Part shown: one piece after another, positions 43,985 through 52,788 of the stretch
Layout: every line of letters starts with the position of its first letter
How positions within the stretch are numbered: position 1 is the stretch's first letter
NCBI GenBank assembly: GCA_944326315.1
Contig: CALVDP010000007.1
Coordinates: forward strand, 1 to 63,959
Length of the DNA stretch: 63,959 bases
Source: an uncultured Bacteroidales bacterium
GTDB lineage: Bacteria > Bacteroidota > Bacteroidia > Bacteroidales > UBA932
Direction of reading: 5' to 3'
Made by a program: the position numbers and the translations under genes
The notes under the pieces: generated by a model
Database searches by the model: none
Told to the model about the DNA's origin: nothing
Seen by the model: the letters and a program-made list of their open reading frames with translations, nothing else

Positions 43985-44869
43985 ATGGAAGAAAAAATCG
44001 GAACATCCCAGGAGCAGTCACTGAAGAAAGTTATGTATATCCTTATAGCCGTGGCTGTCGTATTGGCCCTCGTGCTGGCTTACGTCTGGTATCAGAAAAG
44101 CTCGCTTGTCAGTGAACTGAACATCGAGAAAGAGGCTTTGACCGAACAGATGATCTCACTCCAGAACGACTATGCCACATTGTCATCCGACAATGACAAG
44201 ATAAACGCACAACTCGATTCCTCCAGGGAGGAGGTGTCCCAGCTTATAGAACGCATCAAGAAGACAGAAGCCACGAACAGGGCCATGATCCGCAAGTACG
44301 AGAAGGAACTCGGCACTCTCAGGAGCATTATGCGCAACTATATTGTCCAGATAGACTCTCTCAATACTCTCAACCACAAGCTCACTGCAGACGCTGCAGC
44401 AGCCAGGAAAGAGGCTGCCGAGACGAGGCGCCAGTCCGAGGAGCTGAGCAAGGCTGTCGAGAGCCTTTCAGGCCAGGTGGCTGCAGGTTCCGTCCTCAAG
44501 GGTCGTGCAATCCGCATGGATGCATACAATGCTTCAGACAAGATCACGGACAGAAGCAGCAGGGTAGTGCGCCTGATGACCACGCTGAGCCTTGTAGAGA
44601 ACGAACTTGCCCCGAAAGGACCTGTCAGGGTTTATATCAGGGTGAAAGGACCTGACGGAATACTGCTTACGGGCCCGGATCAGAGGACCTTCGATTTCAA
44701 TGGCGAGCCTATGATGTGTTCTGCCTCCAGAGAGGTGGACTACCAGGGAGAAGAAGTGGAGCTGAGCATCTATCTCAATGGGGTGGAAGATTATGTGAAA
44801 GGTATTTACACTGTTGAAGCCTATACTGAAAACAATCTTCTCGGCTCGGCTGAACTCATGCTCAGATAG
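43985..44869 (+). CDS. Membrane-anchored coiled-coil protein of unknown function
   Basis: 294 residues. A short cytoplasmic start, one membrane helix (VMYILIAVAVVLALVLAYVW, about 16-35), a long coiled coil (about 38-165, heptads such as TEQMISLQNDYATLSSDNDK) and a C-terminal beta-rich domain (about 175-294: GPVRVYIRVKGPDGILL to LLGSAELMLR). No family recognised; similar layouts are common in Bacteroidota. The C-terminal domain probably lies in the periplasm. hemW starts three bases after its stop. Confidence 0.75.
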   Translation: MEEKIGTSQEQSLKKVMYILIAVAVVLALVLAYVWYQKSSLVSELNIEKEALTEQMISLQNDYATLSSDNDKINAQLDSSREEVSQLIERIKKTEATNRAMIRKYEKELGTLRSIMRNYIVQIDSLNTLNHKLTADAAAARKEAAETRRQSEELSKAVESLSGQVAAGSVLKGRAIRMDAYNASDKITDRSSRVVRLMTTLSLVENELAPKGPVRVYIRVKGPDGILLTGPDQRTFDFNGEPMMCSASREVDYQGEEVELSIYLNGVEDYVKGIYTVEAYTENNLLGSAELMLR

Positions 44870-44872
44870 GCC

Positions 44873-46027
44873 GTGATCTATATCCACATCCCTTTCTGCA
44901 GGACCTTCTGCACGTACTGCGGGTTCTATTCTGAATTGGCAGGAAAGGATGGGGTATCCCTGGAAATGTTTGCCGGGGCATTGGCCAATGAATATGCCTT
45001 AAGGAAAGAAGACGCGGCGGGTGGAACCGCCACATTATACATAGGGGGCGGCACTCCATCGGTGCTGCCTCTTTCTGTACTGTCCCGGATAATCCGTTCC
45101 GTGACGGACGATGCCGGTACTGACGGTCTCAGGGAATTTACGGTGGAGGTGAATCCTGACGACATTCTGCGCGGCGGCCCGGAATATGCCGGAGCCCTGT
45201 TGTCCGCAGGGGTGGACAGGATAAGCATGGGGGTCCAGTCCTTTGATGACGGACTTTTGAAATGGATGAACCGCAGACATACTTCTGGAGACGCGGAACG
45301 GGCATACGGCATCCTCCGTCAGGCAGGTTTCAGGAACATCAGTCTTGACCTGATATTCGGGATTTCTCAGATGAGTGATGCGATATGGAACGAGACACTG
45401 GACAGGATACTGTCGTTGCCGGGAGGCTTGCCTGAGCATATATCGGCATATCAGCTGTCAGTGGAGCCTGGTTCGGCACTCGACAGGATGGTGGCCCGGG
45501 GCCGGTACACTGAGGCGGATGAAGGACAGTGCGGCAGGCAGTATGAGATGTTGTGCGACAGGATGGGAAGGGCCGGCTACCGTCATTATGAGGTGTCCAA
45601 TTTCGCCATTCCCGGACATGAAGCCGTGCATAATTCCGCCTATTGGTCAGGGAGCCCGTATCTTGGACTCGGCCCCGGAGCACATTCGTATCTTACTGAC
45701 GGCAAGAGGCATGTCAGGTGTTGGAACAGGCAGTCTGTGAAGAAATATGTTGATGTCTACTCTTCCATTGAGAATGGCCGTGCAAGGCAGGATGAGATCC
45801 TTGAAGCGGAAGAGTTGTCGGCCGGGCAGACGGCTATGGAGCGGATAATGCTCTCTCTCAGGACTGACAGCGGGATTCCAGAGGCCGAGCTGAGGAATAT
45901 CGGCAATCCGCATGGCGTGGACAGGATGTTATTGTCCGGCAATCTCGTCAGGATTCCTGGAGGGAGGGTAAGGATACCCGAGAATCGCTTTTTCATCTCG
46001 GATGCGGTTATTTCAGATCTGGTATGA
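44873..46027 (+). CDS. hemW: Radical SAM protein HemW (coproporphyrinogen III oxidase-like)
   Basis: 384 residues, GTG start three bases after the previous stop. The radical SAM cysteines are CRTFCTYC (9, 13, 16), followed by YIGGGTPSVLP near 56, and GVQSFDDGLLKWMNRRHTSG near 120 is typical of HemN/HemW. HemW proteins lack the extra Cys of true HemN (here CTYCGF, not CxxCxC with a further cysteine), so a heme-trafficking role is more likely than oxidase activity. The stop codon TGA lies inside the target duplication of MITE copy 5. Confidence 0.9.
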   Translation: MIYIHIPFCRTFCTYCGFYSELAGKDGVSLEMFAGALANEYALRKEDAAGGTATLYIGGGTPSVLPLSVLSRIIRSVTDDAGTDGLREFTVEVNPDDILRGGPEYAGALLSAGVDRISMGVQSFDDGLLKWMNRRHTSGDAERAYGILRQAGFRNISLDLIFGISQMSDAIWNETLDRILSLPGGLPEHISAYQLSVEPGSALDRMVARGRYTEADEGQCGRQYEMLCDRMGRAGYRHYEVSNFAIPGHEAVHNSAYWSGSPYLGLGPGAHSYLTDGKRHVRCWNRQSVKKYVDVYSSIENGRARQDEILEAEELSAGQTAMERIMLSLRTDSGIPEAELRNIGNPHGVDRMLLSGNLVRIPGGRVRIPENRFFISDAVISDLV

Positions 46028-46029
46028 TA

Positions 46030-46104
46030 ACGTGTTCGATTAAATGAATGGAATGAATTAAAGAGGGGTGACACGAAAAAGGAAAGGGATTTCGAAGAAA
46101 TCGT
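46030..46104 (+). mobile_element. MITE-like repeat, copy 5 (75 bp minimal form)
   Basis: The shortest copy with clean borders: starts ACGTGTTCGATTAAATGAAT, ends GATTTCGAAGAAATCGT, and is flanked by a perfect 7-bp duplication TATGATA (46023-46029 and 46105-46111). It has no internal cassette and no right-hand 16-bp inverted repeat, so its right end is the AAATCGT block. The two ends are imperfect inverted repeats: ACGTGTTCGA against ACGATTTCTTCGA. It is 26 bases ahead of the pepP start. Confidence 0.85.
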
Positions 46105-46130
46105 TATGATATGTAAATTGGATTATAGTC

Positions 46131-47924
46131 ATGAATATTTATTCGGAGAGAATCGGGATGCTGCGTGCGCAGATGGCCGAAAACGGATGGGATGCAGTCA
46201 TCATTACGGGCTCGGACCCGCATGCCAGCGAATATGTCGCGTCCAGATGGAGGCAGGTGGAATGGCTTTCCGGCTTCACGGGGGAAGCCGGGGACATGGT
46301 AGTCACTCCTGACCATGCTGGACTGTGGACGGATTCCAGGTTTTTCATCCAGGCTGTCCGCCAGCTTGAAGGGACCGGGATTGAACTGCACAAGACCAGG
46401 GTGCCTGGAGCAGAGAGCATTCCGTCATGGCTGGAGAGCAGAGCCTCTGTCGTGGCCGTGGACGGATTGTGCCAGACGACGGATGCCGTCATGGAGCTGG
46501 AACGTGCAGGTCTCAAGGTAGCTGATGTCCCGGACCTCTTGTCATCAATATGGCCGGAACGTCCGCAGGTGCCGGGAACTCCTGTAATCACCCTTTCAGA
46601 AGAGACTGTGGGCAGATCCCGTTATGACAAGCTGACAGACCTTCGCAAATTCCTTATCATGAATGACTGTGACTGTATTTTCATCACCGCTCTGGACCAG
46701 ATCGCATGGCTTCTGAACATAAGGGGTGAAGATATAGACTACAATCCTTATGTCATATCATATCTTTTGGTCACTCAGTCGGATGCCATCTGGTTTGCCG
46801 GGAAGGAAGACGGACCGTCGGATCCTGATACGCAAGACAGTTTCCAGGAGCTGGAATCAGATGAAGTCACCGTGATGCGGTATGACGAGGTGCATGAGAT
46901 GATAGGGGAAATGTCTTCGGAAGGACAGCAGAAGGTGTTCCTTGACTTGTCCACTATTTGCTATTCGCTCTACCGGGAGGTGCAGGATGCCGTAGGAGAA
47001 GACAACATAGTGCCGGGAGTGTCACCTGTGGTGCTTTGGAAGGCAGTCAAAAATCCGGTGGAGATAGAAGGCCTTCGTGAAGCCTCCCTCGAGGACGGTG
47101 CGGCGATGGAGAAATTCCTCTTCTGGCTTGACCGCGAAGTGCATTCCGGCAGACCTGTTACGGAATATGAGGCTTCAGAGAAACTGACCGCCTTCCGCTC
47201 CGCGATATCAGGCTACCGGGGCGACAGTTTTGCCAATATCTCGGCCTACGGACCCAACGCCGCGCTTCCGCATTATTCCACCCCGGCGGAAGGGTCATCC
47301 GTGATAGAGCCCCGCGGCTTATATCTGGTGGATTCCGGCGGCCAGTACCTGTTCGGTACTACCGATATCACCAGGACTGTTCCGATGGGGGAATGCACAT
47401 ACCTGGAGAGGGAAGATTATACTCTTGTCCTGCGTGGTATGATAGCACTTGCGACGGCTGTATTCCCTGAAGGTACGGCTGGATGCCAGCTGGATGTGCT
47501 TGCACGAAATCCTCTCTGGCAGAAACACCGGAACTTCGGCCATGGCACCGGCCATGGAGTAGGCTTCTATTCCGGAGTCCATGAAGGACCTCAGGATATA
47601 AGGCAGAATTTCAATCCGCAGCCGCTTCTTCCCGGCATGGTCACATCTGACGAGCCGGGCATGTACCGTGAGGGACAGCACGGGGTGCGGCATGAGAACA
47701 TACTGCTTTGCCGCAGGCTGGACGAGAACATGTTCGGTTCATGGCTTGGTTTCGAGACATTGACATTGTGCCATATAGAAACATCCGCCATCATCAGGGA
47801 TCTGATGACAGCGGATGAGATCGAGTGGCTGAATACCTACAACCGGACCGTGTTCGAGCGGCTTTCGCCCCTGCTTGACGAGGAGACATCCGCCTGGCTC
47901 GGCTCCAGGACCCGCCCCGTATGA
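46131..47924 (+). CDS. pepP: Xaa-Pro aminopeptidase (M24B)
   Basis: 597 residues, the long three-domain form. Two creatinase-like N-terminal domains (about 1-310) precede the metallopeptidase. The five metal ligands are present: Asp in LVDSGGQYLFGTTDITRT (two), His in GHGTGHGVGFYSGVHEGP, Glu in TSDEPGMYREG and Glu in GVRHENILL. It removes N-terminal residues that precede proline, in the cytoplasm. It abuts the convergent trpB gene without a gap. Confidence 0.94.
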   Translation: MNIYSERIGMLRAQMAENGWDAVIITGSDPHASEYVASRWRQVEWLSGFTGEAGDMVVTPDHAGLWTDSRFFIQAVRQLEGTGIELHKTRVPGAESIPSWLESRASVVAVDGLCQTTDAVMELERAGLKVADVPDLLSSIWPERPQVPGTPVITLSEETVGRSRYDKLTDLRKFLIMNDCDCIFITALDQIAWLLNIRGEDIDYNPYVISYLLVTQSDAIWFAGKEDGPSDPDTQDSFQELESDEVTVMRYDEVHEMIGEMSSEGQQKVFLDLSTICYSLYREVQDAVGEDNIVPGVSPVVLWKAVKNPVEIEGLREASLEDGAAMEKFLFWLDREVHSGRPVTEYEASEKLTAFRSAISGYRGDSFANISAYGPNAALPHYSTPAEGSSVIEPRGLYLVDSGGQYLFGTTDITRTVPMGECTYLEREDYTLVLRGMIALATAVFPEGTAGCQLDVLARNPLWQKHRNFGHGTGHGVGFYSGVHEGPQDIRQNFNPQPLLPGMVTSDEPGMYREGQHGVRHENILLCRRLDENMFGSWLGFETLTLCHIETSAIIRDLMTADEIEWLNTYNRTVFERLSPLLDEETSAWLGSRTRPV

Positions 47925-49271
47925 TCATTCGGTAAGGTTCCGTGCAATTTCTTCATCGGAGAGGCTGTAGTTCACAAGGTTGCCGGCAAGATACTGGTCG
48001 TATGACGTCATATCCACAAGCCCGTGGCCGGAAAGGTTGAACAGGATGACCTTGCTTTCCCCGGCCTCTTTGCATTTGACAGCTTCGCGTATGGTGGCTG
48101 CTATCGCATGGCATGATTCCGGTGCCGGGATTATCCCTTCTGCCTTGGCGAACAGGCATCCGGCCTTGAACGATTCAAGCTGGTTGATATCCACGGCTTC
48201 CATCAGACCGTCTTTCAAAAGCTGCGAGACAATCACTCCTGCACCGTGATATCTCAGTCCTCCGGCATGGATATTCGCCGGTCTGAACTTATGTCCCAGA
48301 GTGAACATCGGGAGAAGCGGGGTATATCCGGTCTCGTCTCCGAAATCATACTCGAACTTGCCTTTGGTAAGCTTCGGACATGACGCCGGTTCAGCAGCTA
48401 TGAATCTGGTCTTTTTCCCTTCAAGGATCTTGTGTCTCATGAAAGGGAAGGATATCCCGCCGAAATTCGACCCTCCACCGAAGCAGGCTATGACCATGTC
48501 CGGGTATTCTCCGGCCATTTCCATCTGTTTCTCAGCTTCCAGTCCTATTACGGTTTGGTGCAGGCTTACATGGCTCAGGACCGAACCGAGGGTGTACTTG
48601 CAGTTCGGAGTCATCTGTGCCAGCTCCACGGCTTCGGAAATGGCTGTCCCGAGCGAGCCCTGGTGATTCGGATCCCGGGTCAGGATATCTTTTCCCGCCC
48701 TGGTGGTCATTGACGGGGACGGAATCACCTGGGCACCGAATACCTGCATGATACTGCGCCTGTACGGCTTCTGTTCGTAGCTTATCTTCACCTGGAACAC
48801 GGCGGCCTCCAGACCGAACAGCCTGGCTGCGTATGCCAGTGCCGTTCCCCATTGGCCGGCCCCAGTCTCTGTGGTGACATTGGTCACTCCTTCCTGCTTG
48901 CAGTAATATGCCTGCGCCAGGGCGGAATTCAGCTTGTGGGAGCCGACCGGGCTTACACTTTCGTTCTTGAAATATATATGGGCAGGTGTCCCTATCGCCT
49001 TTTCAAGTCCGTATGCACGGACAAGCGGGGTAGAGCGATAGTAGGTGTACATCTCACGCACTTTCTCAGGTATGTCGATCCACCGGTCAGTCTGGTTGAG
49101 CTCTTGTCTGCTGAGTTCTTCAGCGAACAGGGGATAGAGGTCTTCCGGCTTGATCGGCTGCCTTGTGGCCGGATTCAGAAGCGGCATCGGCTTGTTGACC
49201 ATGTCTGCCTGGATGTTGTACCATTGTGTCGGCAGCTCCGCTTCACTCAAGAAAAATCTTTTCTGTTTCAT
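47925..49271 (-). CDS. trpB: Tryptophan synthase beta-like enzyme TrpB2
   Basis: 448 residues from the ATG at 49271; an in-frame ATG 12 codons upstream is less likely. Longer than ordinary TrpB and starting with an N-terminal extension (FFLSEAELPTQWYNIQADM) that marks the TrpB2 group. The PLP lysine is in SPVGSHKLNSALAQA near 108, and TETGAGQWGTALAYAARLFG near 132 is typical. Pyridoxal phosphate is held by CFGGGSNFGGISFPFM near 268. No trpA is nearby. TrpB2 enzymes can join indole and serine alone. Confidence 0.92.
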   Translation of the reverse strand: MKQKRFFLSEAELPTQWYNIQADMVNKPMPLLNPATRQPIKPEDLYPLFAEELSRQELNQTDRWIDIPEKVREMYTYYRSTPLVRAYGLEKAIGTPAHIYFKNESVSPVGSHKLNSALAQAYYCKQEGVTNVTTETGAGQWGTALAYAARLFGLEAAVFQVKISYEQKPYRRSIMQVFGAQVIPSPSMTTRAGKDILTRDPNHQGSLGTAISEAVELAQMTPNCKYTLGSVLSHVSLHQTVIGLEAEKQMEMAGEYPDMVIACFGGGSNFGGISFPFMRHKILEGKKTRFIAAEPASCPKLTKGKFEYDFGDETGYTPLLPMFTLGHKFRPANIHAGGLRYHGAGVIVSQLLKDGLMEAVDINQLESFKAGCLFAKAEGIIPAPESCHAIAATIREAVKCKEAGESKVILFNLSGHGLVDMTSYDQYLAGNLVNYSLSDEEIARNLTE

Positions 49272-49402
49272 GACGCTTTGATTTAAGTTTGTTTTATATA
49301 AAGGCATGTTGTCCGCATGTGCTCCGTTTGATTTTCCGGTGTCCGTTTCCTTCAGCCGGCCTGTGCCTTCCGGAGGGGGAATGTCCGGATCTGCTGCAGG
49401 AT

Positions 49403-49439
49403 AAAAAAAGAGCCGGTCGCGAAGTTGTTCGGCCGGCTC
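49403..49439 (-). terminator. Rho-independent terminator directly after sdhC
   Basis: On the minus strand GAGCCGG (49433-49439) pairs with CCGGCTC (49410-49416), followed by seven Ts (49403-49409). It begins 25 bases after the sdhC stop, so the sdhC transcript should end here without reaching any flavoprotein or iron-sulfur subunit gene. Confidence 0.88.
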
Positions 49440-49463
49440 CTCAAGTTCTTTCTGAATTTATCT

Positions 49464-50144
49464 TTATGCCTCTATCCAGGCGTTGACTGCAACTGCTGCA
49501 AATCCGATAAATATCAGTGTCGCGAATATATATGCGATGACTTTAAGTCGCTTCAGCCAGATCATGTTGTTCCAGCCAAGGGTCTGGAATGCGCTCCAGA
49601 AGCCATGAGTAAGGTGGAACCACAAGGCACCGAACCAGATGATATAAAGGACCAGCACCCACCAGTGCCCGAAAGTGGTGGTAAGGAGGATATACGGGTC
49701 AACGGCTTCTGCGCCCATGAATTCCTTGAGCTGCATGTCTGCCCAGAAGTGTGTGAGGTGGAATGCAAGGAAACCGAGTACGATGATGCCCAGGACAATC
49801 ATGTTCTTGGATGCCCATGAATCGGTCTTGGCCTTGCTGCCGACCTTGTAACGGAAATATCCTCCGCGGGTGTTGAGATTGTGCAGAGTAAGTATTATGG
49901 CATAGATGATATGGATGATGAAGCCGAAAGCCAATATCGGCACCATGACGGTGACTATGGGCAGAGACATGAATTCGCAACCCATGGCGAACAGTCCGTC
50001 TTTGTCTCCGAAATTACCGGACAGGGAATCTATTATGGAAAAAGAGTTGATGGTAAGATGGAGCAAGAGAAAAATGATGAGGAACAGTCCGCTGATACTC
50101 ATTATGAGTTTCTTGCCGATAGATGATGTAAAAATGTTTGCCAT
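49464..50144 (-). CDS. sdhC: Succinate dehydrogenase/fumarate reductase cytochrome b subunit
   Basis: 226 residues from the ATG at 50144; the longer frame would begin upstream of the likely transcript start. Five membrane helices with conserved heme-ligand histidines (LLLHLTINS near 30, HIIYAIILTLHN near 80, LAFHLTHFWAD near 125, FHLTHGFWSAF near 177), as in the B-type diheme cytochrome b of Bacteroidota and epsilonproteobacteria. It anchors the dehydrogenase and passes electrons between quinone and the flavoprotein. The sdhA and sdhB genes that normally follow are absent; a terminator follows instead. Confidence 0.93.
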   Translation of the reverse strand: MANIFTSSIGKKLIMSISGLFLIIFLLLHLTINSFSIIDSLSGNFGDKDGLFAMGCEFMSLPIVTVMVPILAFGFIIHIIYAIILTLHNLNTRGGYFRYKVGSKAKTDSWASKNMIVLGIIVLGFLAFHLTHFWADMQLKEFMGAEAVDPYILLTTTFGHWWVLVLYIIWFGALWFHLTHGFWSAFQTLGWNNMIWLKRLKVIAYIFATLIFIGFAAVAVNAWIEA

Positions 50145-50181
50145 ATCAGTATCCAAAAATTCGTTTCTGTCTTCAGTTGTG

Positions 50182-50229
50182 CAAAGATATATTCTTTCTT
50201 GCAAGTTTCATAATAAAATGATATTTTTG
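50182..50229. promoter_or_regulatory. Divergent promoters of sdhC and pyrH
   Basis: Minus strand: -7 TATCTTTG (50182-50189) for sdhC, start codon at 50144. Plus strand: -7 TATTTTTG (50222-50229) with TTGC at 50199-50202, spacing 19, for pyrH at 50260. The two -7 boxes are 32 bases apart. Confidence 0.6.
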
Positions 50230-50259
50230 TTTGCGTAAAATTTCAACACATTTATATAT

Positions 50260-50964
50260 ATGTACAGACGTGTTCTGCTGAAGCTTAGCGGCGAAAGTCT
50301 CGGGGGTCCGTCCGGGAAAGGGATAAGTGAGGACATGCTTTCCGCGTATGCGAAAGAGATCGCTTCAGCCGTGAAGGCCGGACTTCAGGTGTCCATTGTT
50401 ATCGGCGGCGGGAATATATTCAGGGGCCTTTCCGGAGTCGGAAAAGGCTTTGACCGTGTAAACGGAGACAAGATGGGTATGCTGGCTACGGTCATCAACT
50501 CACTGGGGCTTGCCATGGCCATCCGCTCGGAAGGTGTGGCGGCTGAAGTGTTCACGGCCACGCCCATGATGCCGGTGGCGAGGTATTACATGCGCGATGA
50601 TGCCGTGGCCTTCATGGAAGGTGGCGGTGTGTCGCTTATTGCGGGCGGTACCGGCAATCCGTTCTTCACTACGGATTCCGGAGCGGCGCTGCGGGCATTG
50701 GAGATAGGTGCTGACGCTCTCCTGAAAGGGACGCGTGTCGACGGTGTCTATACTGCAGATCCGGAGAAGGATCCTTCTGCGGTGAAATATGACGAGCTGA
50801 CATTCGACATGGCCATGGAGAAGCACCTGAAAGTGATGGACCAGACAGCTTTCGCCCTGTGCCGGGAAGGCAACATGCCGATAATCGTATTCGACATGAA
50901 TGCCGGCGGGAATCTGCTGCGCCTTATAAAAGGAGAGAAGGTAGGTACCCTTGTCCACGTATAG
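50260..50964 (+). CDS. pyrH: UMP kinase
   Basis: 234 residues of the amino acid kinase fold. It makes UDP from UMP with ATP, feeding CTP and UDP-sugar synthesis. Motifs: RRVLLKLSGESLGG at the start (phosphate loop), VIGGGNIFRG near 47, and FFTTDSGAALRALEIGADALL near 137. The C-terminal LRLIKGEKVGTLV is typical. frr follows after 67 bases, the common order in bacteria (pyrH-frr). Confidence 0.96.
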   Translation: MYRRVLLKLSGESLGGPSGKGISEDMLSAYAKEIASAVKAGLQVSIVIGGGNIFRGLSGVGKGFDRVNGDKMGMLATVINSLGLAMAIRSEGVAAEVFTATPMMPVARYYMRDDAVAFMEGGGVSLIAGGTGNPFFTTDSGAALRALEIGADALLKGTRVDGVYTADPEKDPSAVKYDELTFDMAMEKHLKVMDQTAFALCREGNMPIIVFDMNAGGNLLRLIKGEKVGTLVHV

Positions 50965-51031
50965 CATTGTGGGGACGAAGGTTTCCTGACACCTCTGACT
51001 GACGTATTGACAACAAACTGACAATAATATT

Positions 51032-51595
51032 ATGATAGACAAAGCAAACGAAATCGTTTCCGCAGCGAAAGCCAAGATGGCAGATGCGGTGAAGTTCCTG
51101 GAAGAAGATGTCAAGACATACAGGGTAGGCAAGGCCAATCCGCTTATATTCAACAATGTCGTTGTCGACTACTACGGTACGCCGACTCCTGTCCCTCAGG
51201 TAGCTTCAGTGACGACTCCTGACGCGAGGACTCTTGTCATACAGCCGTGGGAGAAGAAGATGATACCTGTTATCGAGAAGGCTATCATGGATGCCAACAT
51301 AGGACTCACTCCGCAGAACAACGGCGAGACTATCCGCTGCACCGTGCCGCCTCTTACCGAGGACAGGAGGAAGGAGCTTATCAAGAAGGTGAAGTCTGCC
51401 GGAGAAAATGCGAAGGTGGTGGTAAGGAATTCCCGCCGCGACGCTATCGAAGCCTTGAAGAAGGCCCAGAAAGAGGGGCTTCCTGAGGATGTGGAGAAAG
51501 ATCTTGAGCAGAATGTCCAGAAGGAGACCGACAGTTTCGTCAAGAAGATAGACGAGATAGTCGCCGCCAAGGAGAAGGAAATCCTGACTGTCTGA
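51032..51595 (+). CDS. frr: Ribosome recycling factor
   Basis: 187 residues, a tRNA-shaped protein that with EF-G splits the 70S ribosome after termination. Family features: VKTYRVGKANPLIFNNVVVDYYG (in two parts near 31-53), TPVPQVASVTTPDARTLVI, NDGETIR-like LTPQNNGETIRCTVPPLTEDRRKEL near 90-115, and a helical tail. Normal length. The next promoter and attenuator begin 53 bases downstream of its stop. Confidence 0.97.
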   Translation: MIDKANEIVSAAKAKMADAVKFLEEDVKTYRVGKANPLIFNNVVVDYYGTPTPVPQVASVTTPDARTLVIQPWEKKMIPVIEKAIMDANIGLTPQNNGETIRCTVPPLTEDRRKELIKKVKSAGENAKVVVRNSRRDAIEALKKAQKEGLPEDVEKDLEQNVQKETDSFVKKIDEIVAAKEKEILTV

Positions 51596-51623
51596 CAGTC
51601 TTGTACAGAAAAATCGCGGCCAA

Positions 51624-51808
51624 GTTGTCGCGGATATGAATTTTTCTTTATATTTGCATTTGAAATCAGGATATTTCATGTACAGACGATTTAGCGCATA
51701 CGGTTATTTTTATTTCTATTTCCAGAAAGGGGAATAGCCGGGTGGCGCGCGTACTGTATGAACAGGTTGATACAATGGGGCTGTCCGGATGCGGGCGGCC
51801 CCTTTTCT
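51624..51808 (+). promoter_or_regulatory. Promoter and transcription attenuator of the pheA operon
   Basis: A -7 box TATATTTG (51649-51656) with GTTG at 51624-51627 (spacing 21) starts a leader of about 200 bases. It encodes the aromatic-rich peptide at 51678-51737. A terminator hairpin follows: GGGGCTG (51777-51783) pairs with CGGCCCC (51796-51802), then TTTTCTT. A competing pairing is possible between GGAATAGCC (51731-51739, at the peptide stop) and GGCTGTCC (51779-51786), which would break the terminator. Ribosomes stalling at Tyr/Phe codons would leave that segment free. This is the classical attenuation layout. Confidence 0.85.
51678..51737 (+). CDS. Phe/Tyr-rich leader peptide
   Basis: 19 residues, MYRRFSAYGYFYFYFQKGE, then TAG. 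Nine residues are aromatic (five Tyr, four Phe), and seven of these fall within eight codons at 51699-51722. It lies between a good promoter and a terminator hairpin, ahead of prephenate dehydratase. This is what is expected of a leader peptide whose translation speed reports charged tRNA-Tyr and tRNA-Phe. The peptide itself probably has no further role. Confidence 0.85.
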   Translation: MYRRFSAYGYFYFYFQKGE

Positions 51809-51868
51809 TGTCTTGCTGTCTCCTGCGGCAGGGTGATGGAGACAGGCAGGAGAGACATTTGATTGGAT

Positions 51869-52720
51869 ATGGATCATAAGGAAAATCTTTCAAGACGGGT
51901 AGCGATACAGGGCTATCATGGCTGCTTTCATGAACAGGCGGCGCGGATATTTTACGGAAAATATGACGGGAGCACACCGGAGATAGTCGAATGCCCTACC
52001 TTCGATGACTTGTACAAGTCGATGGATGGCGGGAAGTCTGATGCTGCCGTGATGGCGATCGAGAATACTGTTTCAGGCGGACTTCTTCCCAATTTCGAAC
52101 TTCTCCGCAAGTACAATGTGAAGATCAAGGGAGAGGTCTTTCTCCGCATACAGCAGAATCTCATGGCTCTTCCGGGGCAGAAGATCGAGGATATCAAGGA
52201 GGTGAGGACGCATTACATGGCGATAAACCAGACACGTCCGTTCTTCCAGTCTTATCCCTGGATAAGGCTTGTCGAATCCGAGGATACGGCCAAGAGTGCG
52301 GCGGATGTGGCCCGGCAGAAGCTCATGGGAGTGGGGGCTGTCGCGTCTCTGCTTGCCGCAGACCTGTACGGGCTTGAGGTCCTGAAGGAGAGCATCGAGA
52401 CGTACAAGCAGAATTTCACAAGGTTCCTCATCCTTGACGACAGGATAACGATACCGAAGGAGAAGGTGAACAAGGTGTCGATGTGTTTCACTCTCCCTCA
52501 CAAGGCCGGCTCTCTTGCGCAGGTGCTTACTATCCTGTCATTCTACGACATGAATCTCACCAGGATCCAGTCCCTGCCGATACCTGGCAGGTCCTGGCAA
52601 TACTTCTTCTATGCTGACATAAAGTTCGACAGCTATCTTAGATACAGCCAGGCTGTATCGGCCGTACGTCCGCTGATGGAAGACCTGAATATCCTCGGAG
52701 AGTATGAGGCTGCGTTCTGA
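51869..52720 (+). CDS. pheA: Prephenate dehydratase
   Basis: 283 residues from the ATG at 51869 (a TTG two codons upstream is unlikely). The catalytic domain (about 10-185) has IQGYHGCFHEQAARIF, VMAIENTVSGGLL near 70 and the NFTRFLIL segment near 190 that includes the catalytic Thr-Arg-Phe. A C-terminal ACT domain (about 205-280) carries IQSLPIPGRSWQYFFYADI in place of the usual ESRP motif and probably binds phenylalanine for feedback control. There is no chorismate mutase domain; that activity is fused to AroG four genes later. Controlled by the attenuator upstream. Confidence 0.95.
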   Translation: MDHKENLSRRVAIQGYHGCFHEQAARIFYGKYDGSTPEIVECPTFDDLYKSMDGGKSDAAVMAIENTVSGGLLPNFELLRKYNVKIKGEVFLRIQQNLMALPGQKIEDIKEVRTHYMAINQTRPFFQSYPWIRLVESEDTAKSAADVARQKLMGVGAVASLLAADLYGLEVLKESIETYKQNFTRFLILDDRITIPKEKVNKVSMCFTLPHKAGSLAQVLTILSFYDMNLTRIQSLPIPGRSWQYFFYADIKFDSYLRYSQAVSAVRPLMEDLNILGEYEAAF

Positions 52721-52788
52721 TGCGGCGAGGCTGCAGTGAAGACACGGATTATCGGAAGTTCATTTTTAATGTTAATGTATACAGGATT

